Source: Spirochaetales bacterium Spiro_05
Lineage (GTDB): Bacteria > Spirochaetota > Spirochaetia > Sphaerochaetales > Sphaerochaetaceae
Length of the DNA stretch: 60,906 nucleotides
Reading direction: 5' to 3'
NCBI GenBank assembly: GCA_001603115.1
Contig: LVBG01000004.1
Coordinates: 1 to 60,906, forward strand
Shown here: positions 44,063-52,811 of the stretch, one piece after another
How the letters are laid out: each line of letters begins with the position of its first letter
How positions within the stretch are numbered: position 1 is the first letter of the stretch
The notes under the pieces: model-generated
Told to the model about the DNA's origin: nothing
The model's database searches: none
Seen by the model: only the letters and a program-made list of their open reading frames with translations
Position numbers and translations under genes: made by a program

Positions 44063-45844
44063 CTAATAGTCCCATGCACTCCGCTTGGTATAGTGGGTAT
44101 GCAAGAGGTGGTGGCTCACTTCTGAAAGCGGCTCGGTGAGGAAGGACGCATACAGGGTTTGGATAGATGGATTCTCATGTGACTTCCGACTCTGTTTCCC
44201 CCTATCCTCCTCATAGATGCTTTCAATGCGTTTGCTCCTCTGCTCGGCATGGGAAGGAATGCTTTGCCCTCCTCCCCCTATGCACCCATCGGGACAGGTC
44301 ATCACCTCGATGAACGCATACTCACTTTTCCCATCCTTGATCTGGTCCAAAAGCACCCGAGCATTGCCCAGCGTGTTGGTTACTGCAACCTTGCAGGCAA
44401 GATCACCTATCTGGAGGGTTGCTTCCCGAATCCCCTTGCGCTCCCGCAGTGCAGAGAACTCAAGATTCTCCAAGCTGTTTCCCGTCAGTTTCTCGTAGGC
44501 TGTCCTTAAGGCGGCTTCCATGACCCCGCCTGAGGCAGCGAAGATGACTGCCGATCCTGTAGACTCTCCCAACGGGTCATCAAACTGACTCTCCTGCAGT
44601 GAGGCGAAGTTGATGCCCAGACGCTTGAGCATCCTGGCAAGTTCGCGTGTGGTCAGTACGTAATCGACATCACAGAAGTGCTCGTCCTCTCCTACTACCC
44701 CCTTGTGCTGCCAATAGGCATGGGAGCTGTCCATCTCGTTGCGTCCGGCCTCGAACTTCTTGGCCGTGCAGGGCATGATGGACACAACCTTGATGGTGGC
44801 AGGATCGAGGCCCATCTTCTCTGCATAGTACGTCTTCGCAATGGCTCCGAACATCTGTTGGGGAGACTTGCAGGTTGAGAGGTGATCGGTCTGCTCCGGG
44901 TAAAACGTCTCGATGAACTTGATCCACCCCGGCGAACAGCTGGTGATCATGGGAAGCGTCCCCCCCTTCTGGATGCGTTCGATCAGTTCATAGCCCTCTT
45001 CCATGATCGTAAGGTCGGCACTGAACTGCGTGTCAAAGACACGGTCGAAGCCCATGGTTCGGAGCGCACTGACCATTTTACCTGTCACCAGAGCACCTTC
45101 CTCCATACCCATCGCTTCACCCAGCCCTACCCTGATGGCAGGAGCTGTTTGCACCAGCACAACCAGATTGGGATCTGCAAGGGCGTCGAGGACCTCCTGC
45201 TCACTGCTTTTCTCGGTGATGGCAGCGGTAGGACAAACCAAGGAGCACTGGCCACAATTGGTGCACACCGAGTTGCCCAACCCCAACTCGGCGAATGTGG
45301 CTACCTGGGTGGAGAGTCCTCGCCTGGTCATCTGGATTGCACTGACGCTCTGCATGGACCTGCACACCTCCACACAGCGGTTGCAGAGTATGCACGCATT
45401 GGGGTTGCGCACCAGACTCAGGCTCGTCAGGTCCAGAGCAAGAGGCTTTTTCCTGGTTTTCACGAAACGCTGGTCCCTGATACCCATCTGCTGGGCAAGT
45501 TCCTGCAGCTCACAGTTGAGGTTTCGCTCACAGGTGGTGCAGGTCATCTCATGGTTTGCAAGCAGCAGCTCCACGTTTGTTTTTCGGGCAGCGAGGACTC
45601 GCTGGGTATGGGTGTGGATGACCATGTTGTTCTGCACCGACTGCATGCAAGACCGCACCAAGCGCTTCGCTCCCTCCACCTCAACCACACAGACCCCACA
45701 AGACCCGTACGAGGAGATGTCCTTGAGATAGCAGAGGGAAGGGAGGTGGATGCCCACCAGATTGCAAGCGTCGATGATCTTCGTTCCCTGTGCAACATCG
45801 AGCTCATTGCCGTCAATTGTTACGTGCACTTGGTTGCTGTCCAT
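44063..45844 (-). CDS. hydA: [FeFe]-hydrogenase catalytic subunit (HydA-type)
   Basis: This 593-residue protein has a plant-type 2Fe-2S domain (Cys38, 49, 52, 66), then the His/Cys-ligated 4Fe-4S region M-T-C-T-T-C-E-R-N-L-N-C. Two 4Fe-4S clusters follow (C-I-L-C-N-R-C-V-E-V-C and C-T-N-C-G-Q-C-S-L-V-C-P), then the H-cluster domain: T301-S-C-S-P-G-W307, M357-P-C-T-A-K-K-F-E and E513-V-M-T-C-P-D-G-C-I-G-G-G-G-Q. The first motif is usually T-S-C-C-P-x-W, and here the second Cys is Ser. The small-subunit tail S-H-x-L-L-H-T-H-Y is present. ATG 45844 follows GAGGAGG and overlaps the flavoprotein fusion gene by 32 bases. It makes or oxidises H2 within the three-subunit complex. Confidence 0.95.
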   Translation of the reverse strand: MDSNQVHVTIDGNELDVAQGTKIIDACNLVGIHLPSLCYLKDISSYGSCGVCVVEVEGAKRLVRSCMQSVQNNMVIHTHTQRVLAARKTNVELLLANHEMTCTTCERNLNCELQELAQQMGIRDQRFVKTRKKPLALDLTSLSLVRNPNACILCNRCVEVCRSMQSVSAIQMTRRGLSTQVATFAELGLGNSVCTNCGQCSLVCPTAAITEKSSEQEVLDALADPNLVVLVQTAPAIRVGLGEAMGMEEGALVTGKMVSALRTMGFDRVFDTQFSADLTIMEEGYELIERIQKGGTLPMITSCSPGWIKFIETFYPEQTDHLSTCKSPQQMFGAIAKTYYAEKMGLDPATIKVVSIMPCTAKKFEAGRNEMDSSHAYWQHKGVVGEDEHFCDVDYVLTTRELARMLKRLGINFASLQESQFDDPLGESTGSAVIFAASGGVMEAALRTAYEKLTGNSLENLEFSALRERKGIREATLQIGDLACKVAVTNTLGNARVLLDQIKDGKSEYAFIEVMTCPDGCIGGGGQSIPSHAEQRSKRIESIYEEDRGKQSRKSHENPSIQTLYASFLTEPLSEVSHHLLHTHYTKRSAWDY

Positions 45845-48800
45845 TGAGTACCTCCTCTAGGTGAATGTCACAGCGCAGGCAACGACCTGCCTCCATCCTC
45901 GCCTGGCGGCCAGTGTAGCCCTTGTTCACTTCGGCAAATGAGTGCTTTCGTTGTGACAACTCAAGCCGCTCGGACTGGATTGCCTTGCCCTCATGCAGGG
46001 TCTTTGCCACACTCTTGTCGTAGGTGAAGGTTGAGAAGAGTGATGAGAAGCGCTCTTCTCCTGTCAGGCAACGATCGATGATTTTGGCAACCTCCTTGCC
46101 ATGACCCATCGCCTCGGCTGCAGTGGAGGGGCCGGTGATGACATCCCCGATCGCCCAGACGTTGGGCTTCGAGGTCAGGTAGGAGTGCCTTTCCACGGCT
46201 AGCTGGCCACCTGTGGTGACTGAGAGGGCTTCGCTTTCCAAAAGTTTGGCATCGACACGCTCGCCCACTGCAATGACCACCGTATCGCAAGCAAGATCCT
46301 CATAGCACTCTTTTCCCTTTCGCTTGCGTCTTCCGCTGAGATCGTACTCACCGCAGAGCAGGTGCTCACAGCGCAGGGCAACAACGTTTTGCATGGCATC
46401 ACGAATAATTTCCGTGGGAGCCACATTGAATCGGAAGGCAAGGCCTTCGGCCTGCGCTTCCTCAATCTCACTGCGGTTGGCAGGCATTTCATCAACTTCC
46501 CTCCGGTAGGCGATGACCACCTCCTTATCCAATCTCCACAGTGAGCGGGCCACATCGATGGCAACATTGCCTCCACCGATGATGACGACTCTCTTGCCTA
46601 CCTGCTCCGGCTCTTTCACCGCAAGGTTCTTGAGCACATCGGTTCCTTGCACCACCCCTCTCCCTTCCGAACCGGGGAGCTTTAGATTCGCATGGTGATA
46701 GGAGCCGAGGGCGAGGATGACACCATCCGACTTGCTTCTGAGCTCATCGAGGCTTATATCGGTGCCGAGCTTTGTGGAAAAGACAAACTTGACGCCAAGC
46801 AAGCCGAACACCTCCAACTCCTTGGCAAGGATGTCCTTGGGAAGGCGGTAGTCGGGAATGCCGTAGCGGAGCACTCCCCCTGCCTCCTTCTCCTGCTCAT
46901 AGATGGTGACCGAATGGCCGAGACGAGAGAGGTAGAAAGCGGCACTGAGCCCAGCCGGTCCGCTTCCGACGATACTGATTTTCTTGTTTGTAGGCTTTTG
47001 CATCCGACGCAGGATATCCTGGTACACATCCTGCTCCTGCCCCATCTTGTAGAGGGTATCGGCAAGATAGCGGTGCAGCTCTCCTTGGTGGACGGGATTG
47101 TCCAGGCTCTCCCTGCGGCAACGCATCTGGCAATGGAAGTGACAGATTCTTCCCAGAGTCCCAGGCAGCGGGTTGTCCTCCAAGGTGGAGGTGAAGGCCT
47201 CAACCAAGCGATTCTCTCTCAGAAGCGCTATGTAGGTGGGGATGCGCATGCTAAGCGGGCAGGAGTTCGAACAGAGTTCGCTGACCATTGCCTCACACGT
47301 GCCTGCTTCGCAGTGCTTCTGCTGGATATGCTCTTCATACTCTTTCTGAAAGTATTGCAAGGTGGTTGCAACCGGATTCATGGCCGATTGTCCCAGTCCA
47401 CAGAGGGAAGTGTCACTGATGTGCGTGCAGAGTTCTGAGAGAAGCTTGAGATCCTCCATCTTCCCCTCATGTGTGGTGATGCGGTTGAGAATTGCCAGGG
47501 CTTGGGAAAGTCCTTCCCTGCAAGGGGTGCACTTCCCGCACGACTCCTTGGTGGTGAACTCGAGAAAGTAGCGGGCAGAGTCTACCATGCAGTTGTCGTT
47601 GTCCATGACCACCATGCCGCCTGAGCCCATGATGGCTCCCAACTTGGTGAGATTCTCATAGTCGATGGGGGTGTCGAAGAGTGAGGCGGGGATGCATCCG
47701 CCGCTGGGTCCTCCGCTCTGTACGGCCTTGATGCGCTTGGTGCTCTGCACGGAGCCTCCACCAGCCTCATAGATGAGGGTGGTCAGCTTCTCGCCCAACG
47801 CAAGCTCCACCAAACCGGTGTGTCTGACTTTTCCCACCAAGGAGAAAACCTTCGTTCCGGGGCTCTTGGGGGTACCGATCTTCTGGAACCAGTTGCTTCC
47901 CATGCCGAGGAGCAGCGGGATATTGCACCAGGTTTCCAGGTTGTTGATGGTGGTGGGGCAACCTAGGTATCCTCTTTGCGAAGGGAAGGGAGGTTTGGCC
48001 GTACTGCGCCCTGCCCTGCCTTCCAAGGAGGCGATGAGTGCAGTCTCTTCCCCGCACACAAAGGCCCCCGCCCCTTCCACAACCGACAGCTCGAAGCATA
48101 GATGACTGCCCAGGATGTGCTTGCCCAAAAGATGGTGTTCGTAGGCTTGGGCGATGGCCCGTTTGAGCCTTTGCACCGCCAATGGATATTCAGCCCTCAC
48201 ATAGATGATGCCCTCCTTGGCACCTGTCGCATAGGCACCGATGAGCATTCCCTCGATGACCATATGAGGATCGCTCTCCATCTCATTGCGATTCATGTAG
48301 GCCCCGGGGTCGCCTTCATCAGCATTGCAGATGACAAACTTGCGATCAGCCTGTTCCTTGGCCATCAGCTCCCACTTCAGGCCGGTGGGAAAACCAGCCC
48401 CACCGCGCCCCCGCAGATGGGAGTCCTTGACAACCGCAAGCACTTCCTCGCGGCTCAGAGCACCAAGCACTGAGGCGAATGAGCGATAGCCGCCCACCGC
48501 GACATACTCTTCGATGCTGTCCGGGTTGATCAGGCCTGCATCGCGCAGCACCAGCTTTGTCTGGGAGTGGAAGAAGGGAAGCTCGTTCCACTCCTTCAGC
48601 TCGGCAAGCCCCTCTCCGTAGGAGTGGGAGCTCAGATGATGGTCCCATGCAGAAATCTTGCACAAGACGTGCTCACGCCAGAAGCGGCCCTCATGCAGAT
48701 TGTCAGCAAGCAAGGGAACATCAGAGGGTTCAACCCTGCTGTATACCACCATTGGGTGGGAAGGCAGGTAGAGCATGACCAACGGTTCTTCACTGCAAAA

Positions 48801-48989
48801 GCCGAAACACCCCACAGAGCGCAAGAGAATGGGGAGGTTGTGTTCTGTGATATAGGACGAAAAGGCTTGGTAGACGAGGTCGGCACCGCCTCCGATGCCG
48901 CAGGTCCCCATGCCCACCGATATCATCGGTCTGTTCGGATAGAGGCTCTGCTCTCCCTCATGCTTCAAAGGTGCAAGTTTTTCGATCAT
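45813..48989 (-). CDS. fusion of NuoF/HydB-type NADH-binding subunit and GltD/NfnB-type flavoprotein
   Basis: This 1058-residue protein joins two modules. Residues 1-560: a thioredoxin-like N-terminus (G-M-G-T-C-G-I-G and V-G-C-F-G-F-C, one Cys short of the usual four), then the NuoF core with G-G-A-G-F-P-T-G near 191 for NADH, N-A-D-E-G-D-P-G-A for FMN, and the 4Fe-4S loop S-C-G-K-C-T-P-C-R-E near 481. Residues 565-1058: a GltD-like 4Fe-4S domain (C-S-N-S-C-P and C-H-F-H-C-Q-M-R-C), the FAD motif G-S-G-P-A-G-L-S-A near 673 and a second dinucleotide motif G-G-G-N-V-A-I-D-V-A followed by A-Y-R-R near 800, a pattern that favours NADPH. The frame is continuous with no stop or ribosome site at the joint. 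Linked by ATGA overlap to the NuoE-like gene. It resembles the StnB type of subunit (from memory). It probably splits electrons among NADH, NADPH and ferredoxin or H2. Confidence 0.9.
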   Translation of the reverse strand: MIEKLAPLKHEGEQSLYPNRPMISVGMGTCGIGGGADLVYQAFSSYITEHNLPILLRSVGCFGFCSEEPLVMLYLPSHPMVVYSRVEPSDVPLLADNLHEGRFWREHVLCKISAWDHHLSSHSYGEGLAELKEWNELPFFHSQTKLVLRDAGLINPDSIEEYVAVGGYRSFASVLGALSREEVLAVVKDSHLRGRGGAGFPTGLKWELMAKEQADRKFVICNADEGDPGAYMNRNEMESDPHMVIEGMLIGAYATGAKEGIIYVRAEYPLAVQRLKRAIAQAYEHHLLGKHILGSHLCFELSVVEGAGAFVCGEETALIASLEGRAGRSTAKPPFPSQRGYLGCPTTINNLETWCNIPLLLGMGSNWFQKIGTPKSPGTKVFSLVGKVRHTGLVELALGEKLTTLIYEAGGGSVQSTKRIKAVQSGGPSGGCIPASLFDTPIDYENLTKLGAIMGSGGMVVMDNDNCMVDSARYFLEFTTKESCGKCTPCREGLSQALAILNRITTHEGKMEDLKLLSELCTHISDTSLCGLGQSAMNPVATTLQYFQKEYEEHIQQKHCEAGTCEAMVSELCSNSCPLSMRIPTYIALLRENRLVEAFTSTLEDNPLPGTLGRICHFHCQMRCRRESLDNPVHQGELHRYLADTLYKMGQEQDVYQDILRRMQKPTNKKISIVGSGPAGLSAAFYLSRLGHSVTIYEQEKEAGGVLRYGIPDYRLPKDILAKELEVFGLLGVKFVFSTKLGTDISLDELRSKSDGVILALGSYHHANLKLPGSEGRGVVQGTDVLKNLAVKEPEQVGKRVVIIGGGNVAIDVARSLWRLDKEVVIAYRREVDEMPANRSEIEEAQAEGLAFRFNVAPTEIIRDAMQNVVALRCEHLLCGEYDLSGRRKRKGKECYEDLACDTVVIAVGERVDAKLLESEALSVTTGGQLAVERHSYLTSKPNVWAIGDVITGPSTAAEAMGHGKEVAKIIDRCLTGEERFSSLFSTFTYDKSVAKTLHEGKAIQSERLELSQRKHSFAEVNKGYTGRQARMEAGRCLRCDIHLEEVLNGQQPSARNN

Positions 48990-49483
48990 ACCACCGCCTC
49001 CTTCTTTCCTGCCAATGCATCGATGAGCATAAGCAGCTGCTTCTCGGTGATGCGGGAGTGAATCACCCCGTCAACACTGACCACCGGGGCAAGCGCACAC
49101 TGGCCGAAACAGGCGACCGTGTGCACCGTGAAGCGGCAATCCGCCGTGGTGGCCGAGCCATCATCCTCCAAGCTGATACCAAGGTAGGTGAGCACCTTCT
49201 CAAGCAGGGGCTTGGACCCACGGGTATGACAGGCCGTTCCCCTGCAGACGGTGATGACATGCTCTCCTTGGGGCTTGAGATTGAAGAAGGCGTAGAAGGT
49301 GGCTACCGAATAGACATCAGCAAGCGGAAGGGTCAAACTTCTGGCAACATGTGCCAATTCATCCTTGCTGAGGTAGTTGTGCTCACTGGTGCGCTGCACT
49401 TCCTCCAAAATGGAGAGCAACGCTCCGTGTTCATGCCGATGCTGGGCAACAATGTGCTCGATGGCAACAAGCCGATCATGCAT
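48986..49483 (-). CDS. NuoE/HydC-type 2Fe-2S subunit
   Basis: About 165 residues, thioredoxin-like 2Fe-2S protein. The four ligands are in V-C-R-G-T-A-C-H-T-R-G and V-A-C-F-G-Q-C-A-L-A-P, the normal NuoE spacing. The helical N-terminus has Y-S-V-A-T-F-Y-A-F-F just before the domain. It is the HydC-like partner that sits on the NuoF module of the next gene. ATG 49483 is chosen since AAGGAGG lies 5 bases upstream; the frame extends to 49522. First gene of the hydrogenase operon; ATGA overlap with the fusion gene. Confidence 0.92.
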   Translation of the reverse strand: MHDRLVAIEHIVAQHRHEHGALLSILEEVQRTSEHNYLSKDELAHVARSLTLPLADVYSVATFYAFFNLKPQGEHVITVCRGTACHTRGSKPLLEKVLTYLGISLEDDGSATTADCRFTVHTVACFGQCALAPVVSVDGVIHSRITEKQLLMLIDALAGKKEAVV

Positions 49484-49541
49484 GAGGACCTCCTTGGAAA
49501 AAAACGACAATGCACGAACCAATCCGTACTATGTGCATAAA

Positions 49542-49559
49542 CTACCGTCCTGACGGTAG
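49542..49559. promoter_or_regulatory. palindrome upstream of the hydrogenase operon
   Basis: CTACCGTC-CT-GACGGTAG is a perfect 8-base inverted repeat with a 2-base centre, about 60 bases before the NuoE-like start. A weak promoter (TTGCTT, 17 bases, TAGTAT on the minus strand, about 49610-49582) lies upstream of it, so the repeat would be in the 5' leader. It could be an operator or an RNA hairpin. Confidence 0.45.
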
Positions 49560-49744
49560 ATAGTATTCCTGAAGATCTGGTTGCCATACTATTCCAGCAT
49601 TTTGCATAAAGCAAGGTAGATACCTGCAGACCAAAGAGTAATTCAAGCAAATTGCCTATTTGAATACAAAGTTATTGTGACGTTTAGTATATTATTTTAT
49701 ATTTTTTCATGCTATTCGTGTAAATATTTGATCAGACCATGCTT

Positions 49745-51241
49745 CTAGAACGATCGGACTGCACGTACCGACTGTCGGGCATTCTTATAGTACTGCGAGG
49801 CTTTCAGTGTTGCAGAAGCCACCTGCCAGGCGGATGTGGCGGAAATCTCTGAGGAACTCCAGTACCGGTCGGCAAAGAGTCCGGCAGTTTTCCTGAATTG
49901 CAGCAACATCATCAGCTCATCGCGGGAAGGCAGGAACCAGTCATCATAGATGTGCGTGCCGTGGGTGATCGTCTTTGCCTGGCAGGCAAACAGGGCACAG
50001 TCGATCGGCATCTCATTGTGTCCGAGTTTCTGGCAGTTGGTCTCTCCCTGCCCGAGCTGTACAGCGCACATATCCTGATAGTACCCGTATTGGCCCCAAC
50101 GATACGTTCCCACTTCATCCTCAGGTGCCGCTTCGAGATATCTCCAGCCGTCGGCAAAGTAGCCTTTGTCATAGAAGATGAATCCCCCTGCAGGCCCGAT
50201 GTCGCCTACTTTCCAGGTTTGGGAATCTGCGTTGTTGAGGGCAAAGACAACCTCCTGCATCTCTTCCTCTCTGCTCGGCTCTATCACCGGGCTTGCGCGC
50301 AAAACATCCTTGTCTGCCTCCAGATACCTGAAAGCCGGATAGGATGGCTGCATCCCGAGTTTGGAAGCAACCGCCTCCAGCGTTGTGCCCTCCCCAACTT
50401 TGAACGGTCCGGTATAGGGGTAGGACTCCCCGTTGAGGGTGTAGGTGATCACCGCAGAGCCGGTTGCCGTATCAAGAGAGACTTCATAGGCATCTGATGA
50501 GATCCTCTTGGCAGCAATGGTGGGTTTCTGGGCTCTGATGCGAATCACATAGGTGAGCGGCTCATCAGCCGCTTCGTCGGCAATCTGGACGATCGTATCG
50601 CGTTCTATGGTCAGGTTCTTGTCCATCAGGACAGCTTCCCTTCCATTCAGGCTCACCAGCTTGGGATTCTCTACAGTGAATGCAAGATTTACCGGCTGGT
50701 CGAAGACAGCTCCGTCCAAGGTCAGGATCGGCGTATCCCCGCCCTTCGAAGCCGGTTGGGCCAAAGAAGGAATTTGCGTCTGGACCGTTTGGCTTGTGTT
50801 CTTCAGGGTTTTGGGGACTGAAGGGATCTTCACCGCTGCCTTTGCGGCTTCAAAAGGAAAAGGCCCCACTACAGCATGTGCTGTGACAAGGCGCTTTGCC
50901 CGTACGGCAACCGGAATGACTGAGGAGGAGAAACAGTGCAGAGCCTTCTCATCCAGAGCCTGTACGGTAAGGATCCATGTTCCTGCCTCAACATCCTTGA
51001 GCAGGAGCTTTCCCTCTGAGAGCGGCACGTCCCGGACAAAACTTGCCCCACCCTCTTCGTTTCCTGTAATGCGAAGAAGGGATACCTGGGGTTGCGCTCC
51101 AGATCCCTGCTCAACCGACCAGGTAAGTTCGAGTGTGCCAGCCTGTCTGGGTCCGACAAAGGGAAGAACCAGGAGGAATGCAACAATGATGAGCAGTTCC
51201 ACATTGATGAAAAGAATGGTTTTCAGGTCACGGTTGCTCAT
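49745..51241 (-). CDS. membrane-anchored surface protein with C-terminal DUF1566-like domain
   Basis: This 498-residue protein has an N-terminal hydrophobic anchor (residues 9-28) without a lipobox Cys, then a Pro/Gln-rich linker near 140-170. A beta-sandwich repeat follows (about 270-310) that resembles chitobiase C-terminal repeats (Y-T-L-N-G-E-S-Y-P-Y-T-G-P-F). The C-terminal domain begins V-G-D-I-G-P-A-G-G-F-I-F-Y and carries Y-D-D-W-F-L-P-S-R-D-E-L, Y-W-S-S-S-E and V-R-A-V-R-S-F at the end, a Lcl/DUF1566-like fold. The N-terminal G-T-W-I-L-T-V motif recurs in the neighbouring lipoproteins. The gene has a GGGAGGA site before ATG 51241. Probably a surface adhesin or ligand-binding protein, which is inference. 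Confidence 0.75.
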   Translation of the reverse strand: MSNRDLKTILFINVELLIIVAFLLVLPFVGPRQAGTLELTWSVEQGSGAQPQVSLLRITGNEEGGASFVRDVPLSEGKLLLKDVEAGTWILTVQALDEKALHCFSSSVIPVAVRAKRLVTAHAVVGPFPFEAAKAAVKIPSVPKTLKNTSQTVQTQIPSLAQPASKGGDTPILTLDGAVFDQPVNLAFTVENPKLVSLNGREAVLMDKNLTIERDTIVQIADEAADEPLTYVIRIRAQKPTIAAKRISSDAYEVSLDTATGSAVITYTLNGESYPYTGPFKVGEGTTLEAVASKLGMQPSYPAFRYLEADKDVLRASPVIEPSREEEMQEVVFALNNADSQTWKVGDIGPAGGFIFYDKGYFADGWRYLEAAPEDEVGTYRWGQYGYYQDMCAVQLGQGETNCQKLGHNEMPIDCALFACQAKTITHGTHIYDDWFLPSRDELMMLLQFRKTAGLFADRYWSSSEISATSAWQVASATLKASQYYKNARQSVRAVRSF

Positions 51242-51318
51242 CGGTGGAGTCCTCCCAAGGTAAGGCTGTGCGGTGATTTTGCATAGGCGGTGGTATGTGT
51301 CATCTCCTGGTTCCTTCC

Positions 51319-52746
51319 CTATATCTCAATGATGATTGAGCCATTGATGATGAATGTCTTGGTAATGACAGCCGAATCATCACAGCTATCCTTGATGGCA
51401 ATGGCTTTGATGGTGGTGGTTTCATCCACGGTGATGGCTCCTGAATACAAGGCACTCGATGCGTTTGGATCAGAGGGCACCGCATCCCCGACTGCACTCG
51501 TGTAATGGATGGCAGCTCCTTCGGTTTGGCAGCTGATCGTCACCGACTGGGCTGAGTTGAAGCCGCTTGCAACCGGTTCGGGCGAGAATACCGGGTTGGC
51601 AACCGTAGTACGCAAGGTATAGCTCTCGCTTGCCGTCAGACTGTCGAGCATCCCCGGCTTGACGGCGATTGCCTTCACCACGGTGCTATCGGTGAGTAGG
51701 ATCGGCACTGTATAGGTGGGACTCGATGCACTGGGTTCAGAACCATCCAGGGTATAGTGGATCACACTATCGGAGGTGGCAGCGGTGATCTGAACTTCCA
51801 CCGATACAGCAAACACCGACCCATCGGGGGTGATGACGGGAGTGGCTGTCCTGGCTTGTTTTGTGTAGGTGGCTTGGGCTACCGAAGAAGCTTCCCACCC
51901 ACTCTTGATGGCGATTGCCTTGATGGTGGTGGTATCATTTAGTGTCAGCGGAGCGGTATAGAGGTCGCTCGAGGAAGTCGGAGCAGTTCCATCGAGAGTG
52001 TAGTGGATCGAAGCACCTTCGGTGGTGCAGGCCAGGCTTACCGTCACCTGACTTGTGAAGGTGCTCTGCAAGGCTGAGAACGTGGGAGCATCTACCTGTG
52101 AAGGGGCAAGGGTATAGGAAGCTTGGACGGGCAATGAGGAACTCATGCCCTCCTTCACTGCGATGGCTTTGACCGTAGCGCTGGCTCCCAGCAAGAAAGG
52201 TGCGGTATAGCGGGGACTTGAAGTGGTTGGTGCAGAGCCATCGATGGTGTAGTGGATTGAGGCATCAGGGGTTGCACAGCTGAGCGAGATGGGTTGGGTT
52301 GTGGATATCGTCCCGGGAGCAGGAGCGAACATCACACTGGAAACCTGATTCCCTGCACTAGGCAAGGAGAGATTGATCGTCACCGCATCAACAGAGCCAG
52401 GGCGAACATCCACCCTGCTGCTGCCTTGCAAGACAATTCCGCCCAAGCCATCCTGTATGGAGAATTGCAGCATCCAGTTGCCGACAGGAAGACGATTCAC
52501 CTGCCAGGGCAGGGAGGTGTGTGTCATTTGCACCGAGTATCCCCGCGGACCGGAGCCTATGAGCTCGAATGCAGGCTCCCCAGTGAGCACTTGCTCAAGC
52601 AGGGCACACGTCTCGTCGCAAGAGCCGACTACCTCGAGATCCACTCCACCAACAAGATAGTCCGGCATTCCCGGCTGACTGCAACTTGCAGACAAGAAGA
52701 CGAGAACAAGGATCATGAGGAGAACCATGCCGATCCGGCTCATCAT
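51319..52746 (-). CDS. lipoprotein with four chitobiase C-terminal-type repeats
   Basis: About 475 residues. The signal peptide ends in the lipobox-like L-S-A-S-C (Cys about 21), so it is lipid-anchored. Four successive repeats of about 80 residues (roughly 150-470) each contain I-H-Y-T-x-D-G-S/T-x-P, then Y-T-A-P, then V-K-A-I-A-x-K, the CHB_HEX_C pattern. The last copy is altered (I-H-Y-T-S-A-V-G-D). No catalytic domain is seen. ATG 52746 is chosen because GGAGG lies 9 bases upstream and the signal peptide begins here; the frame stays open to 52815, where it overlaps the stop of the preceding lipoprotein gene. Probably surface-exposed and part of an operon with both neighbours. Confidence 0.8.
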   Translation of the reverse strand: MMSRIGMVLLMILVLVFLSASCSQPGMPDYLVGGVDLEVVGSCDETCALLEQVLTGEPAFELIGSGPRGYSVQMTHTSLPWQVNRLPVGNWMLQFSIQDGLGGIVLQGSSRVDVRPGSVDAVTINLSLPSAGNQVSSVMFAPAPGTISTTQPISLSCATPDASIHYTIDGSAPTTSSPRYTAPFLLGASATVKAIAVKEGMSSSLPVQASYTLAPSQVDAPTFSALQSTFTSQVTVSLACTTEGASIHYTLDGTAPTSSSDLYTAPLTLNDTTTIKAIAIKSGWEASSVAQATYTKQARTATPVITPDGSVFAVSVEVQITAATSDSVIHYTLDGSEPSASSPTYTVPILLTDSTVVKAIAVKPGMLDSLTASESYTLRTTVANPVFSPEPVASGFNSAQSVTISCQTEGAAIHYTSAVGDAVPSDPNASSALYSGAITVDETTTIKAIAIKDSCDDSAVITKTFIINGSIIIEI

Positions 52747-52811
52747 GTGCTTACTCCTCCGTTCATTTCCGGCTCTTGTACGCTCGGCATTCTTCGTATC
52801 ATCATGCGCCC

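Noticed and set aside
44063..49483. Respiratory complex I (Nuo) fragment
   Set aside because: Only NuoE- and NuoF-like parts are present, directly joined to an [FeFe]-hydrogenase; no membrane subunits follow.
51400..52300. Repeated DNA that could suggest a CRISPR array or satellite
   Set aside because: The repeats are about 250 bases, diverged and in frame with the chitobiase-type protein repeats. No short identical repeats with unique spacers are seen.
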